NCBI GenBank assembly: GCA_036405135.1
Contig: DASWYF010000002.1
Location: 310,001-374,000, forward strand
From: Verrucomicrobiia bacterium
GTDB taxonomy: Bacteria > Verrucomicrobiota > Verrucomicrobiia > Limisphaerales > JAEYXS01
Direction: 5' to 3'
DNA length: 64,000 nucleotides
Under the pieces are notes generated by a model, which saw nothing but the letters and a program-made list of their open reading frames with translations, was not told the origin of the DNA and ran no database searches. Made by a program: the position numbers and the translations under genes. Of the stretch, positions 16,453 to 26,127 are shown piece by piece; the stretch's first letter is position 1, and each line of letters begins with the position of its first letter.

Positions 16453-19191
16453 ATGTCGAGTGGTCGCAAACAGTATCCGTTCGATTTGATCGAACCGAAG
16501 TGGCAAAAGCAGTGGGATAAAGAGCAGACGTTTCGTGCCTGGAATCCGGGTGAGACGGTGCCGAACGCACATCCGTTTGGCCTGCGTCACGGGCTGGCGG
16601 GCAAGGTAGCTGAACGCTCAGCGTTGCCGCCGAAGTTCTACATCCTCGACATGTTTCCGTATCCCTCCGGCGCCGGTCTGCACGTCGGACATCCGGAAGG
16701 TTACACCGCCACGGATATCTTGGCGCGCTACCGTCGTTCGCAAGGCTTGAACGTGTTGCACCCGATGGGCTGGGATGCGTTCGGTTTGCCGGCGGAGCAA
16801 TACGCCATCAAGACCGGCCAACACCCGCGCAAGACCACGGAAGAGAACATCGCGAACTTCAAGCGCCAGATCAAATCACTCGGCTTCAGCTATGACTGGA
16901 CGCGTGAGGTGGACACGACGGCGCCGGATTACTTCCGCTGGACGCAATGGATTTTCCTGAAGCTCTACAATTCTTGGTTCAATCCCGAGACGAACAAAGC
17001 CGAAGACATCAGCACGCTGAAGTATCCGGCGGACTGCACCACGGAAGAGCAAAAGCGCGCGTATCGCGATAGTAAACGTTTGGCCTACGTGAGCGAAGCA
17101 CCGGTGAATTGGTGCCCGGAACTCGGCACGGTGTTGGCCAATGAAGAAGTGGTGGATGGTAAATCGGAAGTCGGTGGCTTCCCGGTCATCCGTAAGCCGA
17201 TGCGTCAATGGATGCTGCGCATCACGGCGTATGCCGAGAAGTTGCTGAATGATTTGGATACGATTGACTGGACCGATTCGCTGAAAGAGATGCAGCGGAA
17301 CTGGATCGGTCGCAGTGAAGGTGCGGAAGTGGATTTCCAGGTGGATGGTCATGCGGCGAAGATTCGGGTGTTCACGACGCGGCCAGATACGTTGTTCGGT
17401 GCCACCTACATGGTGCTTTCTCCAGAGCATAAGTTGGTGAAAGAGATCACGACATCGGCGCAAGCGGATGCGGTGAAAAAGTATCAAGAGTTTGCGGCGA
17501 CGAAGAGTGACCTGGAGCGTACGGAATTGGCGAAAGATAAGACCGGTGTTTGGACCGGGGCGAACGCCATCAATCCGGTGAATGGAGAGAAGATTCCGAT
17601 CTGGATCGCAGATTACGTGCTCTCGACGTATGGCACGGGTGCGATCATGGCGGTGCCGGCGCATGATGAGCGCGACTTTGAATTCGCGAAGAAGTTTACA
17701 CTGCCCATCGTACAGGTAGTTCAACCGCCGGATGCCAAGACGGATTGGCAGGGCTTCTGCGATGAAGGCACAGCGGTCAATTCAACCAATGCGGAGATCG
17801 CGTTGAATGGTCTTCCGACCAAAGAAGCCAAACGCAAAATCACCGCTTGGCTTGAATCCAAAGGCCTTGGCAAAAAGACCATCAACTACAAGTTGCGTGA
17901 CTGGCTGTTCAGCCGTCAGCGGTACTGGGGTGAACCGTTCCCGATCATCTGGAAAAAGGATGCGAGTGGGAATCTGTATCACGAAGCGTTGCCGGAAAGC
18001 GTGCTGCCGTTGCGTCCGCCGCAATTGGAAGAATACAAACCGACCTCTGACGGCCAGCCACCTTTGGCGCGCGCAACGGATTGGGTGAATCTGCCGGATG
18101 GTTCCATCCGTGAAACGAACACGATGCCGCAGTGGGGAGGTTCGTGCTGGTACTATTTGCGCTATGCCGATGCGCTGAATGGCGAAGCATTCGTGGGCAA
18201 GGATGCGGAGTCCTATTGGATGGGCACTGCTAAGTTACAAGGCGAGGTGAAGCCGGGTGTGGACCTTTACGTGGGTGGCACAGAGCACGCAGTATTGCAT
18301 CTGCTCTATGCGCGCTTCTGGCACAAGGTGTTGTTTGATCTCGGTTATGTCACGACGGCAGAGCCGTTCTACAAGTTGGTGAATCAAGGCCTCATCATGG
18401 GTGAGGATGGGCAGAAGATGTCCAAGAGCCGCGGCAACGTGGTGAACCCGGATGATGTGCTGGTGGAGTATGGCGCGGATGCGTTCCGTCTCTACGAGAT
18501 GTTCATGGGGCCATTGCAGGAGAGCAAACCGTGGAATACTCGTGGCGTCGAAGGCGTCTATCGTTTCCTTGGTCGCGTCTGGCGCATGTTCGTGGATGAC
18601 GGTTCCGAGACGGCTTATGAGCAAGCGGAAGCGGTCGCTACGGCGGAGACGCGGGGTGAGTTGCTGGACTTGATCATCCTCGACGGCGGCATCCTCGAAG
18701 TGGAGCCGGCGAAAGATCAGCTCAAGGTCTTGCACACGTGCATCAAGAAAGTGACGGAAGATCTCGAAGGCATGCGTTTCAACACCGCCATCTCGGCGAT
18801 GATGGTGTTCAGCAATGAAGCGAGCACGTGGCAGACGAAGCCGTTCTCTGTGATGAAGACGTTCCTGCAATTGCTCGCACCGTTCGCGCCGCACTTGGCG
18901 GAAGAACTGTGGGCGCGTTTGCATTCGACGTTCGGGCATGTGGCACCATCACTTACGTATGCAGTGTGGCCGAAATTTGATCCCGCCTTGCTGGTCGAGG
19001 ATGAGATCGAGATTCCGGTGCAGGTGAACGGCAAGTTGCGCGATGTGATCAAGGTGCCAACGGCGGCGGATGCGGCGACGATCGAGGCGGCGGCGAAGGC
19101 TTCTGATAAGGTGAAGCCGTTTATTGATGGCAAGGCCATCAAAAAAATAGTCGTCGTTCCCAAAAAACTGGTGAATATTGTAGCTGTCTAG
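16453..19191 (+). CDS. leuS: Leucine--tRNA ligase
   Basis: Class I leucyl-tRNA synthetase, 912 residues from the ATG at 16453; the open frame extends to a TTG inside the glnA terminator, which is not a credible start. The HIGH motif is HVGH in [19 protein letters not shown], the editing (CP1) domain contains the [15 protein letters not shown] and [16 protein letters not shown] blocks, and the KMSKS signature is [18 protein letters not shown]. The anticodon-binding and C-terminal domains follow ([11 protein letters not shown], then [14 protein letters not shown]). Between the N-terminal strand and HIGH there is an extra segment of about 35 residues (around residues 25-60), longer than in E. 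coli LeuRS. It is essential for translation. Confidence 0.97.
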   Translation: MSSGRKQYPFDLIEPKWQKQWDKEQTFRAWNPGETVPNAHPFGLRHGLAGKVAERSALPPKFYILDMFPYPSGAGLHVGHPEGYTATDILARYRRSQGLNVLHPMGWDAFGLPAEQYAIKTGQHPRKTTEENIANFKRQIKSLGFSYDWTREVDTTAPDYFRWTQWIFLKLYNSWFNPETNKAEDISTLKYPADCTTEEQKRAYRDSKRLAYVSEAPVNWCPELGTVLANEEVVDGKSEVGGFPVIRKPMRQWMLRITAYAEKLLNDLDTIDWTDSLKEMQRNWIGRSEGAEVDFQVDGHAAKIRVFTTRPDTLFGATYMVLSPEHKLVKEITTSAQADAVKKYQEFAATKSDLERTELAKDKTGVWTGANAINPVNGEKIPIWIADYVLSTYGTGAIMAVPAHDERDFEFAKKFTLPIVQVVQPPDAKTDWQGFCDEGTAVNSTNAEIALNGLPTKEAKRKITAWLESKGLGKKTINYKLRDWLFSRQRYWGEPFPIIWKKDASGNLYHEALPESVLPLRPPQLEEYKPTSDGQPPLARATDWVNLPDGSIRETNTMPQWGGSCWYYLRYADALNGEAFVGKDAESYWMGTAKLQGEVKPGVDLYVGGTEHAVLHLLYARFWHKVLFDLGYVTTAEPFYKLVNQGLIMGEDGQKMSKSRGNVVNPDDVLVEYGADAFRLYEMFMGPLQESKPWNTRGVEGVYRFLGRVWRMFVDDGSETAYEQAEAVATAETRGELLDLIILDGGILEVEPAKDQLKVLHTCIKKVTEDLEGMRFNTAISAMMVFSNEASTWQTKPFSVMKTFLQLLAPFAPHLAEELWARLHSTFGHVAPSLTYAVWPKFDPALLVEDEIEIPVQVNGKLRDVIKVPTAADAATIEAAAKASDKVKPFIDGKAIKKIVVVPKKLVNIVAV

Positions 19192-19205
19192 CCGATGTCT
19201 GATTT

Positions 19206-19334
19206 GTGTTCCTGACCAAGCAACAGAAATGGATCGTGGGCATAACGATCGGTCTTCTGCTTTTGGGGTGGATCGGAAAAACTTGTCGTCTGGCTGAGAA
19301 AAAAGCAGGGCGTGAGACAGAAGTGGCCCGTTGA
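19206..19334 (+). CDS. Small single-pass membrane protein (42 aa)
   Basis: A short reading frame from a GTG at 19206, with an in-frame stop immediately upstream. It encodes a Lys-rich start (FLTKQQK), one hydrophobic segment WIVGITIGLLLLGWIG and a charged tail KTCRLAEKKAGRETEVAR. That is a credible N-in membrane micro-protein. It lies 14 nt after leuS and ends 3 nt before the ATG of the Minf_1886-type gene, so it would be translated in one run with it. There is no clear ribosome site and no database check is possible here, so it remains a prediction. Confidence 0.5.
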   Translation: MFLTKQQKWIVGITIGLLLLGWIGKTCRLAEKKAGRETEVAR

Positions 19335-19337
19335 ACT

Positions 19338-19772
19338 ATGCAACAGCGCAGCTTTGAAGAAGGCGTGGAGCAAATCGTGGCGAAGGACAATCGTTACGAT
19401 GCTGAAGCCTATGAATTTTTGCGGGATGCGCTGGATTTTACACAGAAGTCATTGGGGCGCGCAGAGAAGACAATGCGTCAGCGTGAGGGTGTGTCAGGCG
19501 ATGCCGGGAATCATGTATCTGGCCAGCAACTGTTGAATGGCATCCGTGATTTTGCGCTCCAGCGTTACGGGCCCATGACGATGATGATCTTCGAATCCTG
19601 GGGTGTGAAACGCACGGATGATTTCGGTGAGATTGTCTTCAACATGGTAAGCGAAAATCTTCTCGGTAAAACGGAGAATGACAGCCGCGAAGATTTCAAA
19701 AACGTCTACGATTTTGACGTTACCTTCCGGCAGCCTTACCTGCCCAAGGCCAAGCAGACATCGATCACCTGA
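19338..19772 (+). CDS. Minf_1886 family protein
   Basis: A 144-residue soluble protein of unknown function. It matches, as far as I can recall, the small family restricted to Verrucomicrobia and Planctomycetes (Minf_1886-type), with the pattern RYDAEAYEFLRDALDFTQKS near residues 19-38, HVSGQQLLNGIRDFALQRYG in the middle, and MMIFESWGVKRTDDFGEIVF toward the C-terminus. The family is useful as a taxonomic marker for this window. It follows leuS and the 42-residue membrane ORF on the same strand. Confidence 0.8.
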   Translation: MQQRSFEEGVEQIVAKDNRYDAEAYEFLRDALDFTQKSLGRAEKTMRQREGVSGDAGNHVSGQQLLNGIRDFALQRYGPMTMMIFESWGVKRTDDFGEIVFNMVSENLLGKTENDSREDFKNVYDFDVTFRQPYLPKAKQTSIT

Positions 19773-19828
19773 CCGCTGCAGGCGGCTAAATCCCGGGTAA
19801 AACCCGCGATCAGATCGCTCAAGCTATC

Positions 19829-21496
19829 TCAAGGAATCCTCACCACCGGAGCCAAGATACGTGAGGCATTTCGTTTCTGGTGATAGATGGTGTTCACTGC
19901 TTTCACCGTGGTGGCAGGGAAATTCATCGTCAAAGGCTCGCCGGTTTGCGGATTCGGCTCATAGAGCGGCGCACCGGTGCTGGCAATGGTCACACGGATG
20001 CGATGCCCGGCATTGAAGATCTGGCTGAGCGAGCCGACATCGAAGATCACACGGTAGACTTGGCCGGACTCCATGAACACCTCCTTGTCCCAGCCCTCGC
20101 GGAAGCGGGTACGATGGATGTAGTCCATGATGAGGATACTGCGGCCATCAGGATAGACATCGCTGATGCGGACGATGAAATCCGTGTCCTTTGCCGTGGA
20201 AGCCACATAGAGATCGGCCCGCACTTTGCCCGTCCATTCAACGGGATTTTTTAATGGCTCGGTGGTGAAGGTCAGAACGTCTGCTTGTTCTTCGAACCTC
20301 CGTGCGTCTCGAGCTCCAGGGAAATTTCGCCCGGGAATCTGCATCGGATTGTTCGGATCGCTTTCGTAGGAGGTGGTGGATTGCATTGTGCTGGGCAGGC
20401 GGATGGCGAGATTGCCACCTTCGTGCAGGTAATATGGCGTATCAACGAAATCAGGCGGCCACGATTTGGCGGTGCGCCAGACATTGCCGGGAGCACCGGT
20501 TTCATCCAGCGCTCCCATCACATAGTAGCGCACATTAGGCTCATTCATCACGCCATTGTTGATGCCCTTCAGCCAAAAATCGAACCATTTGATCATGTGC
20601 GCATAGACATCGAACTGCGCATTCTCAGGATAAACGAGATCGCCGACTTTGTTCGGCTTCGGATAACCGCCATGCAGCCACGGGCCGAGCAGCAGTTTTT
20701 GTCGCTTTTGGGAGTTTCCTCCGCCTTTGGTCTGGCGACCGAGGTAGCTCTGGATGGAACCGACGGACATAAAATCATACCAACTGCCGATGGTGAAGCA
20801 GGGGACATTCATGCGACCAAAATGAGGGGTGCAGTCTTCTGCCTTCCAATAGTCATCATAGGTGGGATGTCGGAACCACTCTTCCATGAGGCGAAGGTTG
20901 TCCACCGGATCGCGCGCTTCCTTGGCAAGCTCTGCATGGCGTAATGGACGGTAGATGCCACCGATGCGATAGCCTTCATGAAAGAGGCTTAAGCCGGTAT
21001 CCATCATGTACTGGCAGACGAGATGGGGCGGGGCGGAGACGGCGAGGAAGTTCTGGGCGAAGCCGCCTTGGGAACCGCCGAACGTGCCGACCTTGCGGTT
21101 GCACCACGCCTGCCGGGCAAACCACTCCACCAGATCATAGCCATCCTGTTGCTCGCCCCAGCCAAGTGCGCGATAGCCCTGCCAAACGCCTTCAGATTCA
21201 TGCGAGCCGCGGAAGTTCACTTTGGCAACGACGTAGCCATTCTCAGCGAGTTTGGCCATTTCCTTGCGCGTGGCTGCATTCGTGATGCTGACATAGCGTT
21301 GCTCGAAGATGACGGGATGTGGACCAACTTTATCCGGGAAGTAAACGTATGCTGACAGTTTCACGCCGTCGCGCATGGGAATCATGAAGTGTTCTTCACG
21401 GACATTGCCGAGATCGAGCGGGGGGAGTTCGGCGGCATGCGTCAGTCTGGCTGCAAATGACAAGACGATTAGCAAGACCAGGTATGGAAGCGGCAT
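19829..21496 (-). CDS. CocE/NonD family alpha/beta hydrolase, exported
   Basis: A 555-residue hydrolase of the S15/CocE type (X-Pro dipeptidyl-peptidase-like, cocaine-esterase-like). A signal peptide (VLLIVLSFAARLTHA) indicates export. The N-terminal catalytic domain begins with IPMRDGVKLSAYVYFPDK, and the nucleophile elbow is GTFGGSQGGFAQNF with the catalytic Ser. The C-terminal jelly-roll domain shows VRADLYVASTAKDTDFIVRI and FNAGHRIRVTIASTGAPLYE, typical of the family. It probably cleaves esters, amides or acyl groups from extracellular substrates; the exact substrate cannot be told. It lies downstream of the small lipoprotein gene with a strong hairpin between. Confidence 0.9.
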   Translation of the reverse strand: MPLPYLVLLIVLSFAARLTHAAELPPLDLGNVREEHFMIPMRDGVKLSAYVYFPDKVGPHPVIFEQRYVSITNAATRKEMAKLAENGYVVAKVNFRGSHESEGVWQGYRALGWGEQQDGYDLVEWFARQAWCNRKVGTFGGSQGGFAQNFLAVSAPPHLVCQYMMDTGLSLFHEGYRIGGIYRPLRHAELAKEARDPVDNLRLMEEWFRHPTYDDYWKAEDCTPHFGRMNVPCFTIGSWYDFMSVGSIQSYLGRQTKGGGNSQKRQKLLLGPWLHGGYPKPNKVGDLVYPENAQFDVYAHMIKWFDFWLKGINNGVMNEPNVRYYVMGALDETGAPGNVWRTAKSWPPDFVDTPYYLHEGGNLAIRLPSTMQSTTSYESDPNNPMQIPGRNFPGARDARRFEEQADVLTFTTEPLKNPVEWTGKVRADLYVASTAKDTDFIVRISDVYPDGRSILIMDYIHRTRFREGWDKEVFMESGQVYRVIFDVGSLSQIFNAGHRIRVTIASTGAPLYEPNPQTGEPLTMNFPATTVKAVNTIYHQKRNASRILAPVVRIP

Positions 21497-21532
21497 GAGA
21501 ATGGTGTAGCCGGAGACTGGCTGTACAGCAAG

Positions 21533-21560
21533 CAGGCGGATGCGTGAGCATCCGCCTGCG
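21533..21560. terminator. Strong hairpin between lipoprotein and hydrolase genes
   Basis: Perfect 12-bp stem GCAGGCGGATGC / GCATCCGCCTGC with a GTGA (minus strand TCAC) loop. On the minus strand no U-run follows, so termination of the lipoprotein transcript is plausible but not certain; it could instead be an attenuator-like or mRNA-protecting hairpin ahead of the hydrolase gene. Confidence 0.55.
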
Positions 21561-21575
21561 GTCTCTTGGCTTAAA

Positions 21576-21887
21576 TCACTTTTTGCTTTCGGCGCGAATC
21601 TTTTCGGCGTCGGCTATGACTTCAGCGGCGGTTTTGCCGTGGAGGGCCTGGCGCATGGCTTTTTCTCCCTCTTCCGGATTCAGCATGTTTCCGAGAAGGT
21701 GTTTGGCCCCGATCTGCATCGCTGCATCCTGGAATTTCTTCTTCTCCTCGGCAGACATGGGTTTGAGGATCTCTTCCACGGATTTTTTCATGGTCTCGTC
21801 CGTGGTGGCATCGATCCGTTTAGGAGCCCCGCCACAACCTCCCGCCAACAAGGCAAGAGCCAGCAATAATGTTCCGATGTATTTCAT
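21576..21887 (-). CDS. Small lipoprotein
   Basis: A 103-residue lipoprotein from the ATG at 21887. The signal peptide MKYIGTLLLALALLAGGC ends in a lipobox (LAGGC). The mature protein is highly charged and helical (DETMKKSVEEILKPMSAEEKKKFQ and a closing AAEVIADAEKIRAESKK), resembling DUF6694-type lipoproteins; I am only moderately sure of that family. The longer open frame to 21944 adds residues with no signal-peptide character. Function unknown; probably attached to the outer or inner membrane. Confidence 0.8.
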   Translation of the reverse strand: MKYIGTLLLALALLAGGCGGAPKRIDATTDETMKKSVEEILKPMSAEEKKKFQDAAMQIGAKHLLGNMLNPEEGEKAMRQALHGKTAAEVIADAEKIRAESKK

Positions 21888-22020
21888 GATTTCTTCCGGG
21901 GGATGGGCCAACGTGTTTCTGGCACCAACCTCCAAGACGATCAATCAATATCAATATGCGAAAAATCCAAGACAATAATCCTCTGAGGGACGACGGGTGG
22001 CTGAGGCGGCGAATATGGAA

Positions 22021-22572
22021 TCACAGCCGGGGGGGCTGGGATCCGTCTGAAGAAGTTTGCGGAGGTATGTCTTCCGTCGTGGCATCATTATCGGGCCGAT
22101 TGCGTTGGAAAACATCCAAAACATCTTCCGGGTCAAAATGAGCCAGATCGACGCCTTCATCTGGAGCGCGAAGTGTTGCGATTTGCAACTGGTGGGCAAT
22201 CGTCTGCACGGTGCTGAGCGAGTAGTATTTTATGGCACCGACGCTCAGATGTGCCTTGAAAATGACCACCACCAGGCTGTTCACGTCCACGTTCACCCAC
22301 AGCATGTTCGCGATCTCGCCCTGCTGGAACATGCTGCTGAAGTTCGTTTCGTTAAGGCGGTCGGCGATGAACTGGGTGGCGGCGAAAGCATTCGCAGCTA
22401 GGGTGGCAAGTTCCGTGGTATTAAAAATCTCAGTATCGCCCTGTTGCGCGATGAGGTATCCCGCCTTTTCCACGAAGAGCGCGGTGCTGGCCTCGCTCTT
22501 CACGAGAAGATCTTTTAAAGCAGTATTGATCTGCTCGAAGTCTTCTTCGGTAAGACTGGGAAATGGCGTCAT
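22021..22572 (-). CDS. Roadblock/LC7 domain protein (MglB-like)
   Basis: A 183-residue protein with a roadblock/LC7 fold across residues 5-125: TEEDFEQINTALKDLLVKSE, then ALFVEKAGYLIAQQGD, an ATLAANAFAATQFIADRLNE helix, MLWVNVDVNSLVVVIFKAH strands and a helix to LQIATL. The last 45 residues are acidic and Pro/Ser rich, likely disordered. Such proteins act as GTPase-activating partners or platforms for MglA-type small GTPases. It lies 43 nt downstream of mglA on the same strand, which supports an MglB-like role. Confidence 0.85.
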   Translation of the reverse strand: MTPFPSLTEEDFEQINTALKDLLVKSEASTALFVEKAGYLIAQQGDTEIFNTTELATLAANAFAATQFIADRLNETNFSSMFQQGEIANMLWVNVDVNSLVVVIFKAHLSVGAIKYYSLSTVQTIAHQLQIATLRAPDEGVDLAHFDPEDVLDVFQRNRPDNDATTEDIPPQTSSDGSQPPRL

Positions 22573-22615
22573 TTGTGATATGACAACAACCGGTTACGGA
22601 AGTGCAGCGCGAAAC

Positions 22616-23227
22616 TTATTTGCGACCACCCTGGTTGATGAACTTGTGCAGGAGCATGCGGGTAATCATGTTCAAAGTTTCGAACACGCCCACACCCTTG
22701 AAGGCGGCACCTTCGAAGGAAGGCACGCGCACATCGCGGTTGTTCAGCAAGAAATCCATGTATTCCACTGGGGCGACGTTCGGCAGGTCGCGCTTGTTGT
22801 ATTGGAGTACGTAGGGGATGTCCGCGAGATTCAACCGGAGAGTCTTCAAGTTGTCCTCCAGGTTCGCGAAGCTCTCGACGTTCTCCTCCATCTTGTCGTA
22901 CTGGGAATCAGCAACGAAGACGATGCCGTCCACACCGCGCAGCACCAATTGGCGCGTGGTGTTGTAGATGACCTGACCGGGAACGGTATAGAGCTGGAAC
23001 TTGGTCTTGAAACCCTTGATCGACATGGCCTCGATGGGAAGGAAGTCGAAGAAGAGTGTGCGGTCTGAACTGGTGGCCAGTGAGACGAGCTTGCCCTTGT
23101 CCTCGGGGTTGGTCGTCTTCACATCGGAATGGACCTTCTCAAGGTTCGTCGTTTTGCCACACTGGGCCGGGCCGTAGTAGACGATCTTGACCTGGATTTC
23201 CTTGGTCGCCTGGTTGATGATTGCCAT
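22616..23227 (-). CDS. mglA: Ras-like GTPase MglA
   Basis: A 203-residue small GTPase of the MglA family, the polarity switch that controls type IV pili and gliding in Myxococcus and relatives. The P-loop is YYGPAQCGKTTNLE, the switch region includes DRTLFFDFLPIEAMS, the G3 element is YTVPGQVIYNTTRQLVLRGV and the G4 element is QYNKRDLP. As in other MglA proteins the G3 motif lacks the usual DxxG. It sits between a roadblock protein gene downstream and a roadblock-ended scaffold gene upstream (20-nt gap), and 7 kb from the pilB-pilT-pilB-pilC operon, so control of pilus polarity is a sound inference. Confidence 0.94.
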   Translation of the reverse strand: MAIINQATKEIQVKIVYYGPAQCGKTTNLEKVHSDVKTTNPEDKGKLVSLATSSDRTLFFDFLPIEAMSIKGFKTKFQLYTVPGQVIYNTTRQLVLRGVDGIVFVADSQYDKMEENVESFANLEDNLKTLRLNLADIPYVLQYNKRDLPNVAPVEYMDFLLNNRDVRVPSFEGAAFKGVGVFETLNMITRMLLHKFINQGGRK

Positions 23228-23247
23228 AGGGTTTTACGGTTACTCGT

Positions 23248-24915
23248 TTAGCTCAGGGTTGCGGCCAGTTTTTTAAGCTCGTCCACAGGCAGCGAAGCAT
23301 CTGCCTTGCCAATCGCGGCCAAAAAAGTGCGACCGGATTTGATGATGGCAAGACTGCGGTTGCTGGTCTGCACGGATACGGCCTTCGGCTCGCCCAGTTT
23401 CAAATCGCCCGTGAACTGGTTCATGCGGCTGAACATCGCCACCACGAATCCGGCGAAGGCGTCCGCATTGAACTCGGCTGGCAACTGCGCTGCGACTTTC
23501 AGGCCTTCAGGTGAGGCTACGACCACGCCTTCCACGTTTGGCAGGGCCAAAACTTTGGTGACGAGCTCGGACGGATTGGAGATCGAGGCTGGTGCAGCGG
23601 TAGGTGCCGGAGCTGCTGCTGCTGCGGGAGCCGCTGCTGCTGCGGGAGCCGGAGCTGCAGGGACCGGAGCTGGACCTTTGCCGGAGAAAACGTCCGGGAT
23701 GTTCTTGTCCACTGCGATGGACTTCTGGGCAGCACCCGGCTTGCGGGCGGCCATGAACAGCGGGATGACGATCTTCAGCGGCAGTTCGAGATTTTCCGCA
23801 TCACGATTGGCACCAACCGAAGCAGGCAGAGCCGGAGTGATCCAGCCGCGCAACTGGCTCCAAGTGAAGAGAATCTTGCCCTTGCGCATCATCGGCTCCA
23901 CCAAATCCAGCGGGACATTGATGGTCAGACCGGCCAAGTTGTGCTTGGCGAGTTCACCTTTGATATCTTCCGGCCACGTGCCGTAAAGCGCTTCTACGCC
24001 GCTGGACAAGTTACCGCCTGTAGGTGCTGCTGCAGGAGCGGCGGCTGCGGGAGCGGGTGCCGGAGTGGGTAAAGGAGTTTGCGGCTTGATGGCTGCCGGA
24101 GCTGGGGCAGGCGCCGGGGCTGGAGCGGCTGGTTTGGCCGCAGGAGCAGAGGGACGTAACGAAGCCGGATCAGGCAAGCCCATGGAGGGCTTGATAGGCG
24201 CCGAAGGCTCGACAGCAGGAGCGGGTGCCGGGGCTGGCGCAGCGGGTTTCGGAGCCGGTGCGGGCGTGGGCGTGGGCAAAGGAGTTTGTGGCTTGATCGC
24301 CGCGGGTGCTGGGGCGGGAGCCGGAGCAGGCGCTGGGGCTGGGGCTGGGGCTGGGGCTGGGGCTGGCGGCGGCGCCACCGGAGCGGGTTTGATCTGGGCT
24401 TTGCTAGGATCAGCAGCATCGCCATCTGCGCCGAAGACGGGTTTGATATCATCAGGGATATCAATGATGGTCTGGTTGGCACGCCGGGTGAATTGACCGG
24501 GTTTGACCTTGGAGAGCACTTCTTTTAGCGGGAGGCTGATCAAGGTCTGGTCCAAGGAGGCATCGCCACCGTAACCGGCGGTGCCTGTTTGGGCCTTAAG
24601 TTCCGAGTAAGTGATCTTGACGCTGCCTTTGGGGAGACCTTCCAGCACGCGCTGGAGGGAAACCTTGATGGTGGCGTCTCCAGAGGGTTGGGCGGTGACC
24701 AATCCCTTCAGTTCCAGCGGCAGGTTCTCAAGCACACCTTTCAGAGATACCGTGATGGTTTCGCCGGAGGGTACGGCTGGAGCCGGGGTGGCTGTAGCGG
24801 CTGCCGCTTGGGCGGCAGGTTTGGATTGAGCCACCGGAGCTGCCGATGGTTGGGACTCGGTCTTTGATTTAGCTTCGGAGCCCTTCCCGAAGAGGTTCTT
24901 TATAAATCCCAGCAT
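23248..24915 (-). CDS. Pro/Ala-rich scaffold protein with C-terminal roadblock domain
   Basis: About 555 residues from the ATG at 24915; the open frame runs further but overlaps a divergent gene. Layout: a short N-terminal MLGFIKNLFGKGS helix; a region of beta-type repeats with related phrases (VSLKGVLENLPLELKGLV, VSLQRVLEGLPKGSVKI, LPLKEVLSKVKPGQF); two copies of an AIKPQTPLPTP linker inside long Ala-Pro tracts; a further copy of the globular unit (VEPMMRKGKILFTWSQLRGW); another Ala/Pro linker; and a roadblock-like domain in the last 110 residues (LVTKVLALPNVEGVVVASPE). It looks like a flexible hub that could dock MglA or its partners. It is the first gene of the mglA operon. Confidence 0.8.
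   Translation of the reverse strand: MLGFIKNLFGKGSEAKSKTESQPSAAPVAQSKPAAQAAAATATPAPAVPSGETITVSLKGVLENLPLELKGLVTAQPSGDATIKVSLQRVLEGLPKGSVKITYSELKAQTGTAGYGGDASLDQTLISLPLKEVLSKVKPGQFTRRANQTIIDIPDDIKPVFGADGDAADPSKAQIKPAPVAPPPAPAPAPAPAPAPAPAPAPAPAAIKPQTPLPTPTPAPAPKPAAPAPAPAPAVEPSAPIKPSMGLPDPASLRPSAPAAKPAAPAPAPAPAPAAIKPQTPLPTPAPAPAAAAPAAAPTGGNLSSGVEALYGTWPEDIKGELAKHNLAGLTINVPLDLVEPMMRKGKILFTWSQLRGWITPALPASVGANRDAENLELPLKIVIPLFMAARKPGAAQKSIAVDKNIPDVFSGKGPAPVPAAPAPAAAAAPAAAAAPAPTAAPASISNPSELVTKVLALPNVEGVVVASPEGLKVAAQLPAEFNADAFAGFVVAMFSRMNQFTGDLKLGEPKAVSVQTSNRSLAIIKSGRTFLAAIGKADASLPVDELKKLAATLS
24332..24366. repeat. GGGGCT hexanucleotide microsatellite
   Basis: About six tandem copies of GCTGGG in perfect register within the scaffold gene, coding for an Ala-Pro repeat on the minus strand. 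Unit length is a multiple of three, so slippage would change linker length without breaking the frame. Confidence 0.8.
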
Positions 24916-25050
24916 TTGTTTGGAGCGATCTAGTTGTCCTTGAAATCGGCTGCAAACCAGTCGATACCAATTAAGTGCGCTTGCCTTTTGTGGCGCAAAA
25001 GAATTTAGATAGCAAGAAATTAACTGCAAAAGCGGAATTGAAAAAGGGTT

Positions 25051-26127
25051 ATGGCTGAAAAGCATAAAATCTTGATACTGGACGATGAGCAGGATCTCTT
25101 GGACCTGTATCGCGACCTGTTGAGCAAGCTGCCCAGCCAGCCGGAAGTCTTCACTGCAAACTCTGGCGCCCGAGCACTGGCCTTGCTGAATGCTGAGCGG
25201 TTTTCCATGCTCCTGACGGACTTGAACATGCCGGGAATGGACGGTTTTCAAGTGATCACGATCGTGCGTCGCCGTTTCCCGGCCTTGCGCACGGTGGTGA
25301 TGACGTCGCTGGCGGATGAGCAGATCCGTGCGCGTGCTTACGCCATGGGCATAGATCTCTATCTGGAAAAGCCTAATGAGAAGACAGATGTGCAATTGTT
25401 CATCGATTGCATCGAATCTCTGCTGGAGCGTGAAGATGCGGGCGGATTTCGCGGGGTTCAGAGCAAGAGCCTGGTGGACCTCATCCAGCTCGAATGTCTT
25501 TCACAAAGTTCCTCGGTGCTGAAGATCACGAACAAATCCGTCGAGGCACGCATCTGGATCCAGGATGGTGATGTGATCGATGCCCAGATGAATGATCTCA
25601 CTGGTGAATCGGCGTTCAAAAGCATCATGAGCTGGAAGACGGGCAATTTCGAGATGCTTGCAGCCGACCCCAAGCGCACGCGCACGATTTTCGGTTCCTA
25701 TCAAGGATTGTTGCTGGACACGGCACAGGCGATCGACGAGTCCCAAGCCACGGAGGTCAGCATCCAAGGTGAGCCAAGTGTGGCGGAGGGGGGCACCGCT
25801 TCGCCGTTGGGGGCGATCAGCCGTGTTCCGGGTGTGGAGTTTGCGGTGGCGGTGGACATCAATGACAAGGCCAAGGTCGATTCTTGGGGCATCGAGAACC
25901 CGGCGGCAATGGCGGCATGGGTGCATGATATGATGCACAAGCTGCACGTGATCGGTGAAAAGGTGAAGGCCGGGCATCTGTTGAAGGTGGAAGGAATGGG
26001 CGTGCAATCAAATTTAGGTTTCCTTTCACGACCGGACAAGGAATTATGCGTCGGGTTGCGGCGTAACCTCTCGCAAGGCGAGATGGCGTCAACCCTTAGC
26101 GAAGTGGGCACGAAATGGGTTTCCTAG
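25051..26127 (+). CDS. Response regulator with DUF4388 and roadblock-like C-terminus
   Basis: A 358-residue protein, divergent from the mglA operon with 135 nt between the starts. Residues 5-125 are a receiver domain: ILILDDEQDLLDLYRDLL, phospho-acceptor in LLTDLNMPGMDGFQVI, Thr/Ser in VVMTSLADEQ and Lys in YLEKPNEKTD. Residues 130-235 look like DUF4388 (SLVDLIQLECLSQSSSVLKI, then ARIWIQDGDVIDAQMNDLTG). The C-terminal 110 residues (LGAISRVPGVEFAVAVDIND and onward) resemble a roadblock/LC7 fold. DUF4388 regulators often act in motility and polarity; with MglA next door that is the likely job. No sensor kinase is adjacent. Confidence 0.88.
   Translation: MAEKHKILILDDEQDLLDLYRDLLSKLPSQPEVFTANSGARALALLNAERFSMLLTDLNMPGMDGFQVITIVRRRFPALRTVVMTSLADEQIRARAYAMGIDLYLEKPNEKTDVQLFIDCIESLLEREDAGGFRGVQSKSLVDLIQLECLSQSSSVLKITNKSVEARIWIQDGDVIDAQMNDLTGESAFKSIMSWKTGNFEMLAADPKRTRTIFGSYQGLLLDTAQAIDESQATEVSIQGEPSVAEGGTASPLGAISRVPGVEFAVAVDINDKAKVDSWGIENPAAMAAWVHDMMHKLHVIGEKVKAGHLLKVEGMGVQSNLGFLSRPDKELCVGLRRNLSQGEMASTLSEVGTKWVS

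Noticed and set aside
24065..24380. Repeat tract that could be mistaken for a CRISPR array
   Set aside because: The repeats are codon-periodic Ala/Pro coding sequence without constant spacers; no cas genes are present. I saw no CRISPR array anywhere in the window.
24916..25395. N-terminal extension of the hub protein to 25395
   Set aside because: It would overlap the divergent response regulator start and encodes no domain; the ATG at 24915 begins the conserved-looking helix.
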